A model generated the notes under the pieces. It searched no databases and was not told where the DNA came from. It saw nothing but the letters and a program-made list of their open reading frames with translations. A stretch of DNA of 64,000 bases from Candidula unifasciata (Eukaryota > Mollusca > Gastropoda > Stylommatophora > Geomitridae), in assembly GCA_905116865.2 (NCBI GenBank), contig CAJHNH020000487.1:35001-99000 (forward strand), read 5' to 3'. How positions within the stretch are numbered: the stretch's first letter is position 1; each line of letters starts with the position of its first letter. Position numbers and translations under genes: made by a program. Of this stretch, positions 1-10,706 are shown one piece after another.

Positions 1-129
1 TATATATATGTGTGTGTCTGTGTGTGTGTGTGTGTAAAATGTAGAGAGTGCTAATTATTTGAAAAGTTTTGATTAGTTTAGGTGTGTGTTTTTTTTTTAG
101 GGGGGGGGGGGCGGGGGGGGGGGGGGGGG
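1..129. repeat. TA/TG microsatellite and poly-G tract
   Basis: Alternating TA then TG dinucleotides occupy about 1-35. A T-run followed by a nearly pure G-run with one C interruption occupies about 89-129. No coding signal is seen. Confidence 0.85.
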
Positions 130-413
130 TAATATAGTAACAGACGTAAAACTGATAGCTTAGTGATGGTATATCGTCAACTGACTGATGAATCAGATTG
201 CTAGTAGTGGGGAGGGTGAGTGCTGTTAGCCCAAAACACAGAGGGGTCATTTGTATAGAGGGTCACCTTAGTATCAGCAAGTGCCTGATTAATTGGCAGG
301 GGTAACCCGACAAATGCGTACAATACTTTTGTATGCATGTATATACGTCTTTGTTTGTGTTGGCTACGTCTAGCTTGGTGTTTCTGGTACAGTCATAATT
401 AGTTTTGTCCCAG

Positions 414-414
<1 letters not shown>

Positions 415-495
<81 letters not shown>

Positions 496-496
496 G

Positions 497-587
<91 letters not shown>

Positions 588-610
588 GTCAGTGTGTGTG
601 TGTATGTGTA
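415..610. repeat. (TA)n microsatellite with TATG interruption
   Basis: About 170 bp of nearly perfect TA repeat, broken near 482-502 by a short (TATG)n block and grading into TG repeats at the right edge. The Tyr-Ile reading frame across it is a composition artefact. Confidence 0.9.
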
Positions 611-617
611 TATGTGA

Positions 618-943
618 GTTTGCGCAGGCGTTAATTTCCTATGTATAATAACACCGAGCTGTCAGCAGGCGAGAAATCGAGCTTGTTAAGTCTCTTGAAT
701 GTTCCTCCACAGGATATCCCTTATAATTTTCTACCGATCTATGAAAGTCTCCAACAACGAATATCCGACTTGCTGTTACTTTGGTATACATGTAGAACCC
801 CATGAACAGCTATGGCATCTCGGTAATATGTGTTTCAAAATTACTTGTTCTAATTTTAAGACGTGCATATCCCTCAACAAGACTGATTTCGTGGGGTTTC
901 ATTCTCTTTTCACGACAACGCTGAAATGTCAGCCTATTGTATA
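618..943. other. unannotated spacer
   Basis: Between the TA tract and the first mariner copy I see no recognisable gene, repeat or RNA. Short open frames here match nothing I recognise. Confidence 0.5.
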
Positions 944-1887
944 AAAGGTCCTACAATTAAGTAATGAGACTGATTTTATTTTGCTTAAGACAGAAATGTC
1001 ATCTGTGAATCACAGCATGGAATCCAAAGAGGCAACCTTCATCTATGATCTTGCAACTTTTTATCACCGCCCGATAAGCAGACAACAAACAAGCCGCCAT
1101 TTTGTTAACCTAGTCAGTAGTGCATTGTTACGTAATCAGCATGAAGTACTCAAAAAGCTAACATTAAATTATGCGAAAAATTCAGAAAAAGTGCTCCTGC
1201 AAAAGTTGAATTGATGCAACAAGTTTATGGGAATAATTGTTTATCTCATGCACAGAGTCTCAGCTGGTATTGACGATCCAAAAATGGTGTGGAAATGATT
1301 ACTAATGCAACTAGACCTAGACGCGCAATTTCTGATCGTAATGAGGAACTCATTGCAAAATTCAGAAAACGGATACAAAAAGATCGTTGTTCGACTGTGA
1401 AGATGATGGTAGATGAATTTAATGTTAATACAGAGACTATTAGGACAATTTTAGTGAAAGATTCAGTGGGAACAAAGTTGCTTTCCGGTTTGTATTCAAC
1501 ACCTGACTATTTGTTTCTTCTTCGTAACAAAGTACCGGCTCAAAGGACATTAGTTGTAAAGGAATTTTCGACCCAAAAAACAAGTGTGTGTTCTCAACCA
1601 TCCACTCTACTCCCCATATTTGTCCCCCTGTGATTCCTAAAATTAAAGTTGCCATTGAAAGGACGCTTATTTGACGATACTGATGACATCTAACGGGACG
1701 TAAAATCGACTTTAAGGGCCATAACAACAGAACAAGTACAGAGGTCGTTCCCGTGTTTGTTAGATCGTACTACTTGCTGCATTAATGCACAGGGTGCTTA
1801 CTTTGAATAAAATACAGGTTATATCTTCAACTATTGGTTATTTTAATTTTCATGTCATTAGTCTTATTACTTAATTGTCAGACCTTG
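944..1887 (+). mobile_element. mariner-like element copy 1, internally deleted
   Basis: Imperfect terminal inverted repeats begin AAGGTCCTACAATTAAG at the left and read AAGGTCTGACAATTAAG inward from the right end. TA flanks both ends (942-943 and 1888-1889), the mariner target duplication. Two frames (about 981-1214 and 1289-1633, with shifts) give mariner transposase pieces: a helix-turn-helix half containing RKRIQKDRCSTVKMMVDEF, then the late catalytic region (PAQRTLVVKEF, and in another frame HPLYSPYLSPCD). Full mariners are about 1.3 kb. The block between the helix-turn-helix and the second catalytic region, where the first catalytic aspartate should lie, is missing. The copy is non-autonomous and also frameshifted. 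Confidence 0.88.
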
Positions 1888-2075
1888 TATAACAAGACAA
1901 ACATGGTGAAACTATGGGGGTGACTGCAGTCAAGCTAATACAATGAATTCCAGAGAAATTGGACTAAATTCATCCGGAAACTATTTTCCGTTAAAATATA
2001 GATATTCCTTACGTCCTTTTGAGGACGTAATTTTTATTTTTATTTTGGATAGTTCCCGACACGGCCTTCTCCAGT

Positions 2076-2345
2076 AAACTCTTGCGGAAACTTCTGGTTG
2101 CTCATCGACTTCTTTTGCTTATTTGCAGTTCTACAGTCTGTTAATTTTTGTAAACTGGCTGTTGCTTTGCTTCGCGAACACTAGCTGTAAACTCTTGCGG
2201 AAACTTCTGGCTGCTCATCCACTTCTTTTGCATATTGCAGTTCTACGGTCTGTTAATTTGTGTAAACTGGCTTTTGCTTTGCTTCGCGAACGCTGGCTGT
2301 AAACTCTTGCGGAAATTTCTGGTTGTTCATCCACTTCCCTTGCAT
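2076..2345. repeat. about 115-bp tandem repeat, 2.3 copies
   Basis: A unit starting AAACTCTTGCGGAAACTTC and ending in GCTTCGCGAAC recurs at about 2077, 2191 and 2300. It includes a TTGCTCATCCACTTC-like block. A related single block is seen near 33376-33440, so the family is dispersed as well as tandem. Confidence 0.75.
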
Positions 2346-3692
2346 ATTTGTTACCAAAAAATTCGCAATGATAAGGAATTGATTTCATCCAACCAAATGA
2401 AACTGGACAAATTTGTTTGTGCTGTTTGTACCTTGAGGACACATATTTAGTAGTGCTATAAGTACTGTTAAGATAACTATTCTAGGTGAAAAAAGTATCG
2501 CACATCTCAATTTCATACTGATTGTGCTTGTTTACTAATTATTAAATAACAGTATAATTGTATGTTGTAGTAGTCTACTAATAATAATAATAACCATCAA
2601 TCATTTATATTTATGTTATGTATGACATGTGTATGTTTCATAGCAGTATTTTTATGCGCTAAATTTGATAAAGCACAAATGTCACCCCCCCCCCCCCTCT
2701 CCGCTCCTCTGATGCAGCAATACCCTCTCAGAAACAAAGAGTTATCATTGATATTTCTTTACTTTTGCTGGAACAACTTTTAGTTTACATCTAAACGTTA
2801 TTGATGTTTATGTTCATGTTGACTGTAGCAAAAGCATTTTTGTTTGTCTGTAAGAGCCTTTATTGTTATATTTATTTGGCACACTTGTTTACCTTAAAAA
2901 TGACGTATAGTTCTAAAAAAATGTCGAAAACTAATGAAACTGCAGTTTAATTTGTGTATACATCTCCTCGATAAAAGCTGTGGACGCAGAGGGACTCAAT
3001 TCTTGCACAAGAACGGGAATCCCCGTTGACCCAGTTGGCCTATTTATATCTAAAGATGGCCGTGGTTCCCGAAATGTGAAAATATTCCGCGTGTGACTAT
3101 AGTGGTCTTATAGTTGTCTTCCTGCAACAGGTTAGTCATGTCGTTAATATGTGTGTGAAATGTTAAGTGAAACCTCAAAGCGGTTCTATTCGTCAGTTAT
3201 TATTGTGTAATCCGGTTGTGTCAGTCCAGGTTTGCAGCTAGGCTCCGGTGTACGTAGATATCATATCACCAGAACACCCAGCTCACGCTTTGAGATCCAA
3301 ATGGGAATTGCTATGGCATGTTGGGTACTGAACTCGAGTGCTCTCTGTGGGAATGGGGTGGGGGATTGAACTCATTGTGCATCCGGAAGAGGTAGGGAAG
3401 GGTGAGGGGAAAGAGGACAGGATGCCATTAAGTCATTCCTCGTCGTTGCCGTCTTGCTGGATTCTAGCGTGACCTTTAGCCGGAATTATACGTATCTCGT
3501 CACCAGCCTTTGCTATCAGCCCACTGATGGGTGGGATTGGTGGTTAAGTGTTCTAGTCCTGTCAGTATCGAGCCACTTGTTTGCCCTATTTGCACCCTAT
3601 TTGTCAGTCATATCCTGTTGTGAGCCCCACCAGTCATGTTTATATTGTATGCAGGGTGTGGAATGAGGTGGTTTTGAGTATGATTTCCCGGA

Positions 3693-3697
<5 letters not shown>
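2346..3697. other. unannotated spacer
   Basis: AT-rich sequence with an ATA run near 2578-2592 and a C-run at about 2686-2697. No coding domain, RNA gene or clear element boundary is visible on either strand. Confidence 0.45.

Positions 3698-3771
<74 letters not shown>
3698..3771. repeat. (TA)n tract left of TIR element
   Basis: About 74 bp of perfect TA repeat directly abutting the left terminal inverted repeat that starts at 3772. A matching TA tract abuts the other end of the element. Confidence 0.9.
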
Positions 3772-3774
<3 letters not shown>

Positions 3775-4993
3775 GGCTGTACCGAATAGTGATTTTCACT
3801 ATTCGGCCGAATACGAATAGCGGAACCAACTATTCCGCCGAATACGAATACGAATAGTGCCTAATGTATAAAATATATCTTTAAAAAAACACACACACAC
3901 ATTTATAATGTCAAATGTACGCTGAACATTTACTTCACATAAAGTAGCACAGAATGGTAATCTTCTTCTTTAGCATTCTGAGCCCTTGAGGTTTACTGCT
4001 GCAGATATCACTCGTCTCCATTCATCTCTCCGGCTGACCTTATCTTCACAATTTGTGACACCATTTGTTTGCAGGTCTGGCTAGACATTGTCTCTCGAAC
4101 TTATTTTTTTTGGTCTGCCTCGTGGTCTACCCCAATTCCTCTCTCAGGTGTATACAGTTTTTACTTCTCTGTCATCTGACATTCTTTCAATATGCCCCAA
4201 CTATTTTAGCCTGTTAGCTCTCATGATGCCAGTGATCAGTGGTGATTTAAACAGATTATGTGTTACGTTGTTGTTTCTTACTCTCCATTCCCCGCTGTTA
4301 GAATCTTTGATGGGTCCAAAGATATGTCGTGAGACTGTTTTCGAAAACCTGTAACAAGGCCTCATCTCTTTTATTTCTGCTTCAAGTTTCAGAGCCATAT
4401 AAAACGACTGGTCTTTTCAACGTTTTATATATGTTGATCTTGGTGTTGCGAGACAGACACTTTGACTTTAGTAGATGTTGAAGGGCATAGTACACTTTAT
4501 TTCTAGATTGTATTCCAGATTGCATTTCTACTCTCAGTATGTTGGAACAGTTGAAGTTTGCACACAAGTACTTATATGTTTCCGTTCGTCTGATTTTAAT
4601 ATTATCAACTTGTATGTGGCCGGAGTTTATATTCTTTCCATGTCTAGTTAGTATTCGTACAGAATAATAAACATTTAAAAACATTTATGTTCTGCATCCT
4701 TCAGCCAGTCTGTGGTAACTAATAACTAGAATTGAAAGAATCCTAAGTATTATAACAAGTAACTAAACTTGGAAATTGTCACTGACAGCTTAGTTAATGT
4801 AGGAAAGCTGCATTAGATTTCAAAAAAATCAATTGTTCCATGTTGTCAGCATTACGCTTGTGTATGCGAAGTTGGTGTAAGGTAACTACTATTCGTATTC
4901 GGCCCGACCCCAACTATTCGGCCGAGTACCGAATAGTCAATAAGTCCACTATTCAGCCCCTACGCGAATACGAAGCGAATATTCGGTACAGTC

Positions 4994-4996
<3 letters not shown>
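3772..4996. mobile_element. hAT-like non-autonomous TIR element with subterminal iterons
   Basis: The left end reads TAGGGCTGTACCGAATAG. The right end, read inward on the minus strand, is TAAGACTGTACCGAATAT, so the ends are imperfect terminal inverted repeats. Both ends carry many subterminal CGAATACGAATA and ATTCGGCCGA motifs in both orientations, as seen in hAT-type elements. Both flanks are (TA)n, so an 8-bp duplication cannot be told from the microsatellite. No transposase is present. The centre is occupied by an RTE-like LINE fragment. The hAT assignment is inference from end style. Confidence 0.65.
3961..4670 (-). mobile_element. RTE-like LINE 3' end (RT tail), 5'-truncated
   Basis: On the minus strand, 4684-4382 encodes a reverse-transcriptase tail (IKIRRTETYKYLCANFN ... 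VYYALQHLLKSK ... YKTLKRPVVLYGSET). It is followed through frameshifts by FGPIKDSNSGEWRVRNN, a GRPRGRPKK block and WRRVISAAVNLKGS, the usual end of RTE-like ORF2. The element ends in a short GAAGAAGA tail at 3961-3972. The flanks ACAGAATGGTAA (about 3951-3962) and ACAGAATAATAA (about 4659-4670) look like an imperfect target-site duplication. It lies inside the TIR element at 3772-4996. Confidence 0.82.

Positions 4997-5065
<69 letters not shown>
4997..5065. repeat. (TA)n tract right of TIR element
   Basis: Perfect TA repeat directly following the right terminal inverted repeat. With 3698-3771 it shows that the element sits within one original TA microsatellite, or that the tract expanded from the target duplication. 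Confidence 0.9.
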
Positions 5066-5067
<2 letters not shown>

Positions 5068-5076
5068 ACTAGGTGT

Positions 5077-5163
5077 AGTCTGGTAGTCTTAGTTTCAGCT
5101 TCATAGCAAACGGGTCACCCTATCTTTGCTCTGCTCCTGTGCCAACGAAAAACATACAGAACG
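5077..5163. repeat. dispersed repeat R1, copy 1
   Basis: This block contains TTTCAGCTTCATAGCAAAC, then GCTCCTGTGCCAACGAAAAA. Near-identical copies occur at 19299-19375 and 33093-33180. On the minus strand it reads as a short open peptide (GTGAEQRWGDPFAMKLKLR). Its class is unknown and it may be part of a SINE. Confidence 0.75.
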
Positions 5164-6125
5164 TTTATCACAGTCCCTTGTGGAAAGATTGACAGACCGC
5201 TGTCTCAGCATATCTAGCATGCACTCGCATTAAAGCATACGGTAGCCATCCGAAGTGCTAACACAAAAAGTCCGACATTAGAAATGCAGTTCATCACTGT
5301 TGATAGCAAAAGTCGCCAACAGATCAGCAGTTGCCAATGCGATCAATTTTAATCACATACGGGCACCCCCAACATTGCACTCACGCCATTTTCTGAATCT
5401 ACAATTCACACTACCACTTGGTCACAGTCGAAAAAACATTCCAAATGCAATCCCCAGCTCACACTGTCACGCCATGCATTCAACTCAGAAGGTGGGCGAA
5501 ACTATATCCAGTCTTCAAATGGAGCAAAAATGCATCGGCCACCGTACGGCAGAAGCAAAAAATGTGCCTCTGCTTCGAACAGTGCTGCTGCCTAGCGTCC
5601 ATTTTAACCAGAAGCTGAGTGTATGCGTACATGCTCTCGAGAATTGATACACTCAGACAATACTACATTTGTGAACTTCCTTCTATACTTATCCGTGTAT
5701 GCATACCTATTTGACAATCCGTACACCTGCATTTTCTTTCATATGTGTCTACCAATGCCTACATAAATGCACTTACATTCATGAAAAACGTGTACATCAA
5801 TCCGTAGAGACACTCTCACTTCCAAGTCTAGCGTATAATCTATTGTGTCGCAATGTCTGTAATATCGTCTGGTCGTGTTATTTTTTAAAGTTTTGTCCTG
5901 TTCCTGGTATGTGACCTGTCCGTTACGTTCTTATATGGTGGATGATGTGGATGGTGTGTGCTGATGAGGTTCTTGCTGGCGTACATACTTTATTCCATTT
6001 ATTCTCATTAAGTAACAGGCTTGCGCGATTTCACACGTATGTATGCACCTGTTCATCGTATAGTCCCATGCAGCCCAGAGTGCACAGTCATTCACACACA
6101 CACAAATATACAAATATACACGCTT
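5164..6125. other. spacer with part of a dispersed repeat
   Basis: Mostly unique-looking sequence. About 5450-5520 (TCACGCCATGCATTCAACTC and following) matches 19376-19430, where it adjoins repeat R1 directly. Here about 290 bp of other sequence separates them. No gene recognised. Confidence 0.5.
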
Positions 6126-6172
6126 ATATATATAAATATATATCTTTTTATATAAAAATCAATGTTTATGTG
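6126..6172 (+). mobile_element. left part of an interrupted Helitron-like element
   Basis: TA-rich lead-in ending TATATAAAAATCAATGTTT, followed by ATGTG at 6168-6172. The sequence resumes after the LTR element at 14425 (ATGTG then TTTGTTTATGAGCTTTGG). The two sides fit together as the start of a Helitron/Helentron-like element of the kind carrying ACTCGGAAACTACTG. The class assignment is from remembered family style and is inference. Confidence 0.4.
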
Positions 6173-6906
6173 TGCGATGACTTTCTATTGTCTTCTTCTG
6201 GCTCTAGTCATTGCACGCTTCCATTCACTGCCTGACAACACACGAGAAAACATGGACGCTGGCGAACGATCAAAATTACACTTACAGTTGTTTATTTGTT
6301 CACTCGCTGGTATTGCAGCCAGTAAATTTTAATGGACAACATAGTCACTCACATCTATCCTCACTTATCTAACATATCAACTTTACCTTACAATATATAC
6401 ATTCCATGCAACTATTGAATGAACAACGACGATTCCATCCGATCAAAACACAAACATTCTTGGGTGGCGACGACTTCCGTTCGCCGCTACTGATGGCCAG
6501 GTAGGCATTGGAAAACACTGTGCAGACACGTCGGACTTACACACTCTTTCTGGATCCCGCAGACACTCCATAATACTTCATGTATTCACTTTCTAGGCCT
6601 AAACTAGACTGACTACCAACACTTTCTCAGGCATTATATACCTTCTAATGCCCTCTTCGTGTTTTTGAATTCGTGTTCTCCGTTTTACACGAATTACACT
6701 TGGCCAGCAGTTTTTGTGTGACCTCCGTGAATAATTATACTTCACATGAAGTTAGGCTATCAGCATTTGTCTACAACTCACGTGAAGTTAGACTTATCAG
6801 CAATTCACGTGTTGTCCCAGTTAGACTCAAAATATTCCACTCACATTTATTACTGACGTCATTCCGTCTAGGCATAATTTTTCTAGAAGAAATAGGGTTC
6901 ACTAGA
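6173..6906 (-). repeat. 3' LTR of the 6.2-14.4 kb element
   Basis: 734 bp, aligned along its length with 13698-14424. The outer edge is TGCGATGAC. The inner edge reads ACTAGA where the other LTR has ACTACA, one substitution. A few small indels (for example 3 extra bases near 6810) show that time has passed since insertion. Confidence 0.87.
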
Positions 6907-6920
6907 CTCTCCCCATCCCT
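6907..6920 (-). promoter_or_regulatory. polypurine tract
   Basis: On the minus strand AGGGATGGGGAGAG lies directly upstream of the 3' LTR, the expected place for the plus-strand primer of an LTR retrotransposon. Confidence 0.7.
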
Positions 6921-7746
6921 AAACAAAAAATGTTTTACATTTTCAATCAAAATAGGTGTGATCATTATATTTATGTCTTCTTTGAATATGATAATGTTAG
7001 ACCTTTGTAGTGAATCATTTTCGACAAGTTCATTTCTAATCAAGTTCCCTTTTTTCCTTGGGCTTACAATTCAAACAATTCAAAATGCCATCTGTTAGGT
7101 CTTTCTACGATTGTGAATACCTTAATGGGATCCTCACTCCAGGCACTCCCCGTTTAGTGCGAAAGACCAATAATCGGTCTCTATGGGTATCCCCACCCAG
7201 TTCTAAAGTCGATATACAACAGAACCCCTCTCCAGGCACCCCCCCCCCATTTGGTGCAGAAGTCCAAAATCTTGGCTCTAAAACCTAAGTGTGACCCCAT
7301 GAAGTCCCACCCTCGCTATTCCCATTCATAAAAGCCCCTAACAATGGCAAAATCAGCAATGTATGGTTATGTTCCAAAATATGTAAGGTACAAGATTTAG
7401 TTAATTACCATGTCTTCAGAAACTACATGTCTTATTAACACACATATTCAAATTCAATGTTACATAAGTTCAATTTAGTACACCAATAAATGTTGACATA
7501 ATACTTTCTGGTTAGGTGTATTTTCAAACCGAATAATGTCTCCCCTTACTTTTAATTGTTTACTCTAATATGCCTGATTAAACCACACACACAAAAATAA
7601 TAATAATAATTTCTAAGTTGTAAATTCACCTAGCACATTCATTCAATAACACTACATTCATCTAATATGTGTACACCCTTGCATAAAATAACAACATCAA
7701 TTTACACATAAGTTGTATCAGTAGTTGTAAAGTATTCTATAAACGT

Positions 7747-8130
7747 GACATGATATCTGGTAAGTGATTGTCTGTTCCTTTTTTGTGCTCAATGTTAAAT
7801 TTGAACTGTGATATTAACAATGCCCATCTATATACCCTTGGATTACTGTTAGCATGAATTGTTAAAATCTTTGTTAATCCCAAGTTATCTGTCAAAATAG
7901 TGAATTCTTTTCCCAAAAGAAACTTCTACAATTTTTTTCAAACTAATGACTAGTGCTAATGCTTCTCGTTTAAATGTGTTGTATCATTGTTAAATTCGGT
8001 TCAGTTTTTAGACATGTAAATTACATGGCTTCTTATCAACAAGTACATCTGCATTTGCTAACAAAATATCTATGTTAACATATTCATCTGAAAAATTAAA
8101 AATAAATTTCAATTTTCATTTCATATACCC
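7747..8130 (-). pseudogene. RNase H remnant of the LTR element
   Basis: Joining minus-strand frames gives FKREALALVISLKKI, then LTDNLGLTKILTIHANS, PRVYRWALLISQFKF and KKGTDNHLPDIMS. This is the C-terminal half of a Ty3/gypsy RNase H and its tether. The catalytic aspartate of the LTDN motif is kept but frameshifts break the frame. The same motif order occurs in the 42.3-44.9 kb copy, so both probably belong to one family. Confidence 0.72.
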
Positions 8131-8166
8131 AAAATTCTCTTATAATATTTCATGAATCCAACCATT

Positions 8167-8973
8167 TTATATTCTACTTGTTTGATTGTGGATCTGATTG
8201 TGGCAATAAATGTTTATAATCACCGAATGTGGAAAGTGTTTTGAATACATCATTTGTAAAAGTAGTAGTTTTAGCAACAACATTGTTAGTAGTTTAGCAC
8301 TTCTAAGAATTTGACAAGTTTTTGTAGTAACAAAGAGTTGAGGGTTGTAGCAGTCATTGTAAATAGGACTTATAGTCACAAAAAGTTGTAGGATCGGGAT
8401 ACTTTGGGTAGCACAGAATGAGTCTAGATTGTATATTTGGCATGTTATCAAAAGAATTTGCCACATGGTAAGTAAGATGTATTGTATCAGCCAAATGCAA
8501 TCAGTTATACAGTATGATGATTTTTTCGGATGTTTCTGTCTTTGGTTGTGGTCAACTTTTGATAAAATACAATTTTCTTCAAGTTTTTCCTTATCTGCAA
8601 CTGTTATGGTTGGTCTGTTCTTTCTTCCATCACTCTTCCTCAACATCTCACTTTCATTCAGTATGGATGGTATGCTTTTATCACACAATGCAATGTCATT
8701 TATGTCTTTTGCATTCAGTACTTCTTTCATACCTTTATCCTTACACTCTGTGTTCTTATTCTCTTCATGCTCATTCTTTTCTGTACTGATACTATCATTC
8801 ACTCTAGCATGACTGATTGATTGCTCCCTGTTGTTGGAAGAATCACTTTCATTCCCTTGTCTTCTTGCATTCACACTATGGCAAAGATCCTGATGACTGG
8901 TAATTGTCTTTTCATTTTCTTTTAATTCTTTGATGTTTTCTCTTTTCCACTGGGAAATTTCTTGCTCACACAT
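8167..8973 (-). CDS. spacer polypeptide ORF downstream of protease (unknown function)
   Basis: A 268-residue frame. The first ~175 residues are polar and charged (ERNE-, KNRP-type composition). The last ~90 look like shifted or non-coding sequence rich in Leu, Ile and Tyr. It follows the protease on the same strand, in the place where Gmr1-like pol genes have a linker before integrase. No domain is recognised. The start codon is probably not used independently; it was likely part of a polyprotein. Confidence 0.4.
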   Translation of the reverse strand: MCEQEISQWKRENIKELKENEKTITSHQDLCHSVNARRQGNESDSSNNREQSISHARVNDSISTEKNEHEENKNTECKDKGMKEVLNAKDINDIALCDKSIPSILNESEMLRKSDGRKNRPTITVADKEKLEENCILSKVDHNQRQKHPKKSSYCITDCIWLIQYILLTMWQILLITCQIYNLDSFCATQSIPILQLFVTISPIYNDCYNPQLFVTTKTCQILRSAKLLTMLLLKLLLLQMMYSKHFPHSVIINIYCHNQIHNQTSRI

Positions 8974-8974
8974 T

Positions 8975-9330
8975 TTTTTTCAGACCTTTTTCATTCCCCA
9001 AAATTAATCCTGCACATGGTGATGGCAATACTGCAACTCTTATTCTTCTTTGTAAAAATCGAGTGTTCACATTGACAAAGGCTACTTTATATTTCTTAAT
9101 GGTGCCTCCAAAAGTTCGGCAACTAATATATTTGTTAATAATATCTTTCGGTTTGATAAGATCTTTGTGGATATCTGAAATGTTCGAACCAGAATCTCTT
9201 AAAACAGAAATGGTCTTGTTGTTAACAATACCATCCTAAGTGTTCCTTGAGAGGTGATAACAGAATTTGCTTCATGTACCAATGTTTTATGCCCACGAGG
9301 TAGATTATCTTTCTCATGAAATATTTGGCA
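8975..9330 (-). pseudogene. retroelement aspartic protease
   Basis: Minus-strand frames give TVLRDSGSNISDIHKDLI, with the DSG catalytic triad at about 9187-9197, followed by ISCRTFGGTIKKYKVAFV and RRIRVAVLPSPCAGLILGN. This is the flap and C-terminal pattern of retroelement pepsin-like proteases, which cleave the Gag-Pol polyprotein. A frameshift near 9235 separates it from the upstream zinc-knuckle region. Confidence 0.75.
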
Positions 9331-9439
9331 AGTATGACATGTTTCACAACTTTCAAATTTTACTGCGTTGGTATCAAATAGTTCGCTGTCTGAATCAGAA
9401 TCGGAAATTTCCTGTCCTATGTTGGCTTCTTTAAACTTT

Positions 9440-9680
9440 TTCCTAAATAAACGATCTAGTTTAAAATAATTATAACAGCCACAGTTGAAACATTTAATGG
9501 CATCTTTATATTGTTATAACTTCTGAGTCTTCTGTCAACCAGTTTTTTTTTAATAGTCTTCATAACCTGGATTTCTGTCACACATTTTATCATATGGGTG
9601 AGATTTTTGACAATATTTACAGTATACATTTTGCCACTTTTGGTTGAACGTGGCTTTAAAACTGTATGGGGCTGCACCTT
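9440..9680 (-). pseudogene. gag zinc-knuckle region
   Basis: In one minus-strand frame CKYCQKSHPYDKMC appears, and further down KCFNCGCYN. These resemble the Cys/His knuckles of a nucleocapsid but with irregular spacing. The region lies between capsid and protease, as expected. The frame is broken relative to capsid. Confidence 0.55.
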
Positions 9681-9683
9681 AAT

Positions 9684-10326
9684 TTATCTGCCTCTGTCAT
9701 AACTGGCACTAGCTCCAGTTTCAATGTCTGGTACCGGGCTGGAAATAAAACGTTCACGATGGGCTGAGAAGTAATTTTCACCTAAATTTAATAATTCCTT
9801 TAATGAGGTTGGTTTGTTTTCTTTTAAGAATGTTGACATTGGTTTAGGCAAAGATTCTAACATTTTATTCCTTAAAAATAAATCTACTAACAATTTATAT
9901 TATCCCTAACATTGGCCGAATCAATCCATTTGTCAAAAATGTTCTGAACTTCCGAAAGATAATCCGTGAACGTCTGATCAGACTTTATCTTTAGATCGAG
10001 AAATTTTTTCTATATCCTGCTTCATGCAAGTCATGGTGTCGCATGATGCGATCTTTAATATAGTCATAGTCTAATCTTAGATGTTCAGGGACTGTTTCTA
10101 AGATCTTCAAAGGTTCAGATGCTAAGTGTTTTTGAAATATAATAGCCCACTGGTCTTTTGGAACATCATGAAAGTGCTTTTGCAAAAGGAAACTAGATAT
10201 GTAACTTCCAATGTCATCCTTCTCAGAGAAATTCCTAACTATACCTGCATACTTTTTGATTTTATTTTCTTCTTCTCTCATTATCTCTTTTTGAATAGTA
10301 GCTTCTCTTCTGGAATCATTTTCCAT
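9684..10326 (-). pseudogene. gag capsid region
   Basis: Two minus-strand frames (10326-9991 and 9893-9684) encode YAGIVRNFSEKDDIGSYISS, WAIIFQKHLASEPLKILETV, YDYIKDRIMRHHDLHEAGYR, then LPKPMSTFLKENKPTSLKEL. This is the capsid fold typical of animal gypsy elements, including the SCAN-like last helices. It packages element RNA. A frameshift lies between the two pieces. Confidence 0.75.
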
Positions 10327-10394
10327 TTCTTTAGATTTATTTGTGCCTCTGCCTTTTCTTTGTCAGTTTGAATTTAAGCAGCTAGCTTTTCACG

Positions 10395-10706
10395 TTATTG
10401 AATTTCCTGTTCTTTTAATATTCTTTCCTGTTCTAATAGCTTCTCTTTTATTATTTTCTCTTGGTCCAGTTGATTATCTCTCATCTCCATCTCTTGTCTT
10501 TTAATTTCTTTTTCTTGTTCCAACTCTTTACTTTTCATCTCCAGTTCGTGTGCTCGGAGTAACCTTCTTTCTTCTCTTGCGCCGTCTTGCATTTTCTTTT
10601 CTTTCTCATCCCATTCTTTTTTCTGTTGATCACATAAATGTCTAAGTTCTTCTCCTTCTAAATTCAATTCTTTGCCCAGTTTGATCAGCTCTGCCATGTT
10701 AGACAT
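10395..10706 (-). pseudogene. gag N-terminal coiled coil
   Basis: 103 residues starting MSNMAELIKLGKELNLEGEE, then a long Glu/Lys/Arg-rich coiled coil. The MAEL-LGKELxLxGEEL opening is the N-terminal gag motif of many Gmr1-like elements. Reading on toward capsid meets two in-frame stop codons (about 10392 and 10371) and a frameshift, so Gag cannot be made intact. The start ATG has a second ATG three codons later. Confidence 0.72.

Noticed and set aside
8429..8812. 127-codon plus-strand Ser/Phe/Leu-rich frame
   Set aside because: Antisense shadow of the polar minus-strand spacer ORF of the LTR element.
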